Part shown: piece by piece, positions 63,737 through 64,000 of the stretch
Position numbering within the stretch: the first letter of the stretch is position 1
How the letters are laid out: the number at the start of each line of letters is the position of its first letter
From: DATKNA01 sp963755755
Lineage (GTDB): Bacteria; Actinomycetota; Actinomycetes; Actinomycetales; Kineosporiaceae
Assembly: GCA_963755755.1 (NCBI GenBank)
Contig: CAVWLJ010000019.1
Coordinates: forward strand, 62,001 to 126,000
Reading direction: 5' to 3'
DNA length: 64,000 nt
Notes under the pieces: model-generated
Told to the model about the DNA's origin: nothing
The model's input: only the letters and a program-made list of their open reading frames with translations
Database searches by the model: none
Made by a program: the position numbers and the translations under genes

Positions 63737-64000
63737 CCACGGCGTCCGTGGCGAATCCGGCCAACAGGCCGATGAGCAACCCGATCGCGAATATGTCGGA
63801 GCGACGCGCCTTCGCGGCGACGACGATGAGCTGTACGACGACGTAAAGGATGGACCCGGCTGCCAGCGACAGGAAGAGCACGCCGAGAGGCTCGCTCGAG
63901 ACACCGTGACCCAGACCCGCGCCGATGAAGGTAGGACCGCCGCCGATCAGACCCAGCAGCCCCAACAGCGCCCAGCTCGGGCGCCCGGCCTCCACGTCGG
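63717..64000 (-). CDS. ZIP-family metal transporter, C-terminal part (5' end outside window)
   Basis: The last ~94 residues of a membrane protein that continues past the right edge. LLGLIGGGPTFIGAGLG, EPLGVLFLSLAAGSILYVVVQLIVVA and IGLLIGLLAGFATDAVV match the C-terminal helices of ZIP/GufA-type zinc or iron transporters. No metal-binding His/Glu motif lies in this fragment, so the call rests on the helix signature. Confidence 0.65.
   Translation of the reverse strand, partial: DVEAGRPSWALLGLLGLIGGGPTFIGAGLGHGVSSEPLGVLFLSLAAGSILYVVVQLIVVAAKARRSDIFAIGLLIGLLAGFATDAVVTAAGV

Noticed and set aside
1..64000. CRISPR arrays, tRNA/rRNA genes, IS elements, phage att sites
   Set aside because: Looked for regularly spaced repeats, cloverleaf-like segments, transposase motifs (DDE, HUH) and terminal inverted repeats; none was convincing by eye.

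Overview
The window is about 64 kb of very GC-rich DNA (roughly 70% by eye) from an actinobacterium. This rests on the codon bias, frequent GTG starts with GTGA/ATGA stop-start overlaps, a Ddn-like deazaflavin (F420) protein, CopC/YcnI copper proteins, class III cyclase signalling, LytR-CpsA-Psr and CDP-glycerol-type wall-polymer genes, and actinobacterial-type histidine kinases. A Pseudonocardiales or Geodermatophilales origin is plausible but cannot be settled from sequence alone. I see no rRNA, tRNA, CRISPR array or insertion sequence.

Layout. 0-8.7 kb is a signalling block: a cyclic-nucleotide-binding protein facing a response regulator fused to an adenylyl cyclase, an ABC exporter, a NarL-type histidine kinase and two more response regulators. 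8.7-20 kb is housekeeping and stress: a ChaA-type antiporter, a repeat-rich membrane protein, YcnI/CopC with a divergent Fur regulator, TetR with a Ddn-like protein, two CNNM/CorC-type membrane proteins, an M15 peptidase, a TRM11-like methyltransferase and an SGNH hydrolase. 20.4-34 kb is a cell-wall glycopolymer locus: a GT2-TagF fusion, a glycerophosphodiesterase, a second CDP-glycerol-transferase-like protein, two CDP-alcohol phosphatidyltransferases, a LicC-like nucleotidyltransferase, an sn-glycerol-1-phosphate dehydrogenase, two GT2 enzymes and an LCP ligase. 34-45 kb is mixed: a deleted GT-C copy, DUF1003, YihY/BrkB, an alcohol dehydrogenase with its TetR, DUF899, two coupled methyltransferases and a large LuxR-type ATPase regulator. 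45-53 kb is a polyol-utilisation operon (solute-binding protein, two permeases, two dehydrogenases) with a divergent SorC-type repressor and a kinase-like gene. 53-64 kb holds a universal stress protein, a sugar-transporter/stress-protein fusion, DUF1479 with a ROK regulator, a quinone-oxidoreductase/sigma-factor pair, the intact GT-C paralogue, a PAP2 phosphatase and the end of a ZIP transporter.

A second theme is sequence quality. About 17 genes are interrupted by frame changes. In the cases where I could repair the reading by eye, the repair was removal of one or two extra bases, mostly a duplicated G or C, and none needed a missing base restored. That fits insertion-type sequencing or assembly error better than gene decay, so I annotate those genes as whole CDSs and give the inferred positions. 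One exception, the GT-C copy at 34.3 kb, has a real internal deletion and is called a pseudogene. Several regulators sit next to convincing palindromic operators, notably SorC (GCTCA-N2-TGAGC twice) and TetR (CGTAC-N3-GTACG twice).
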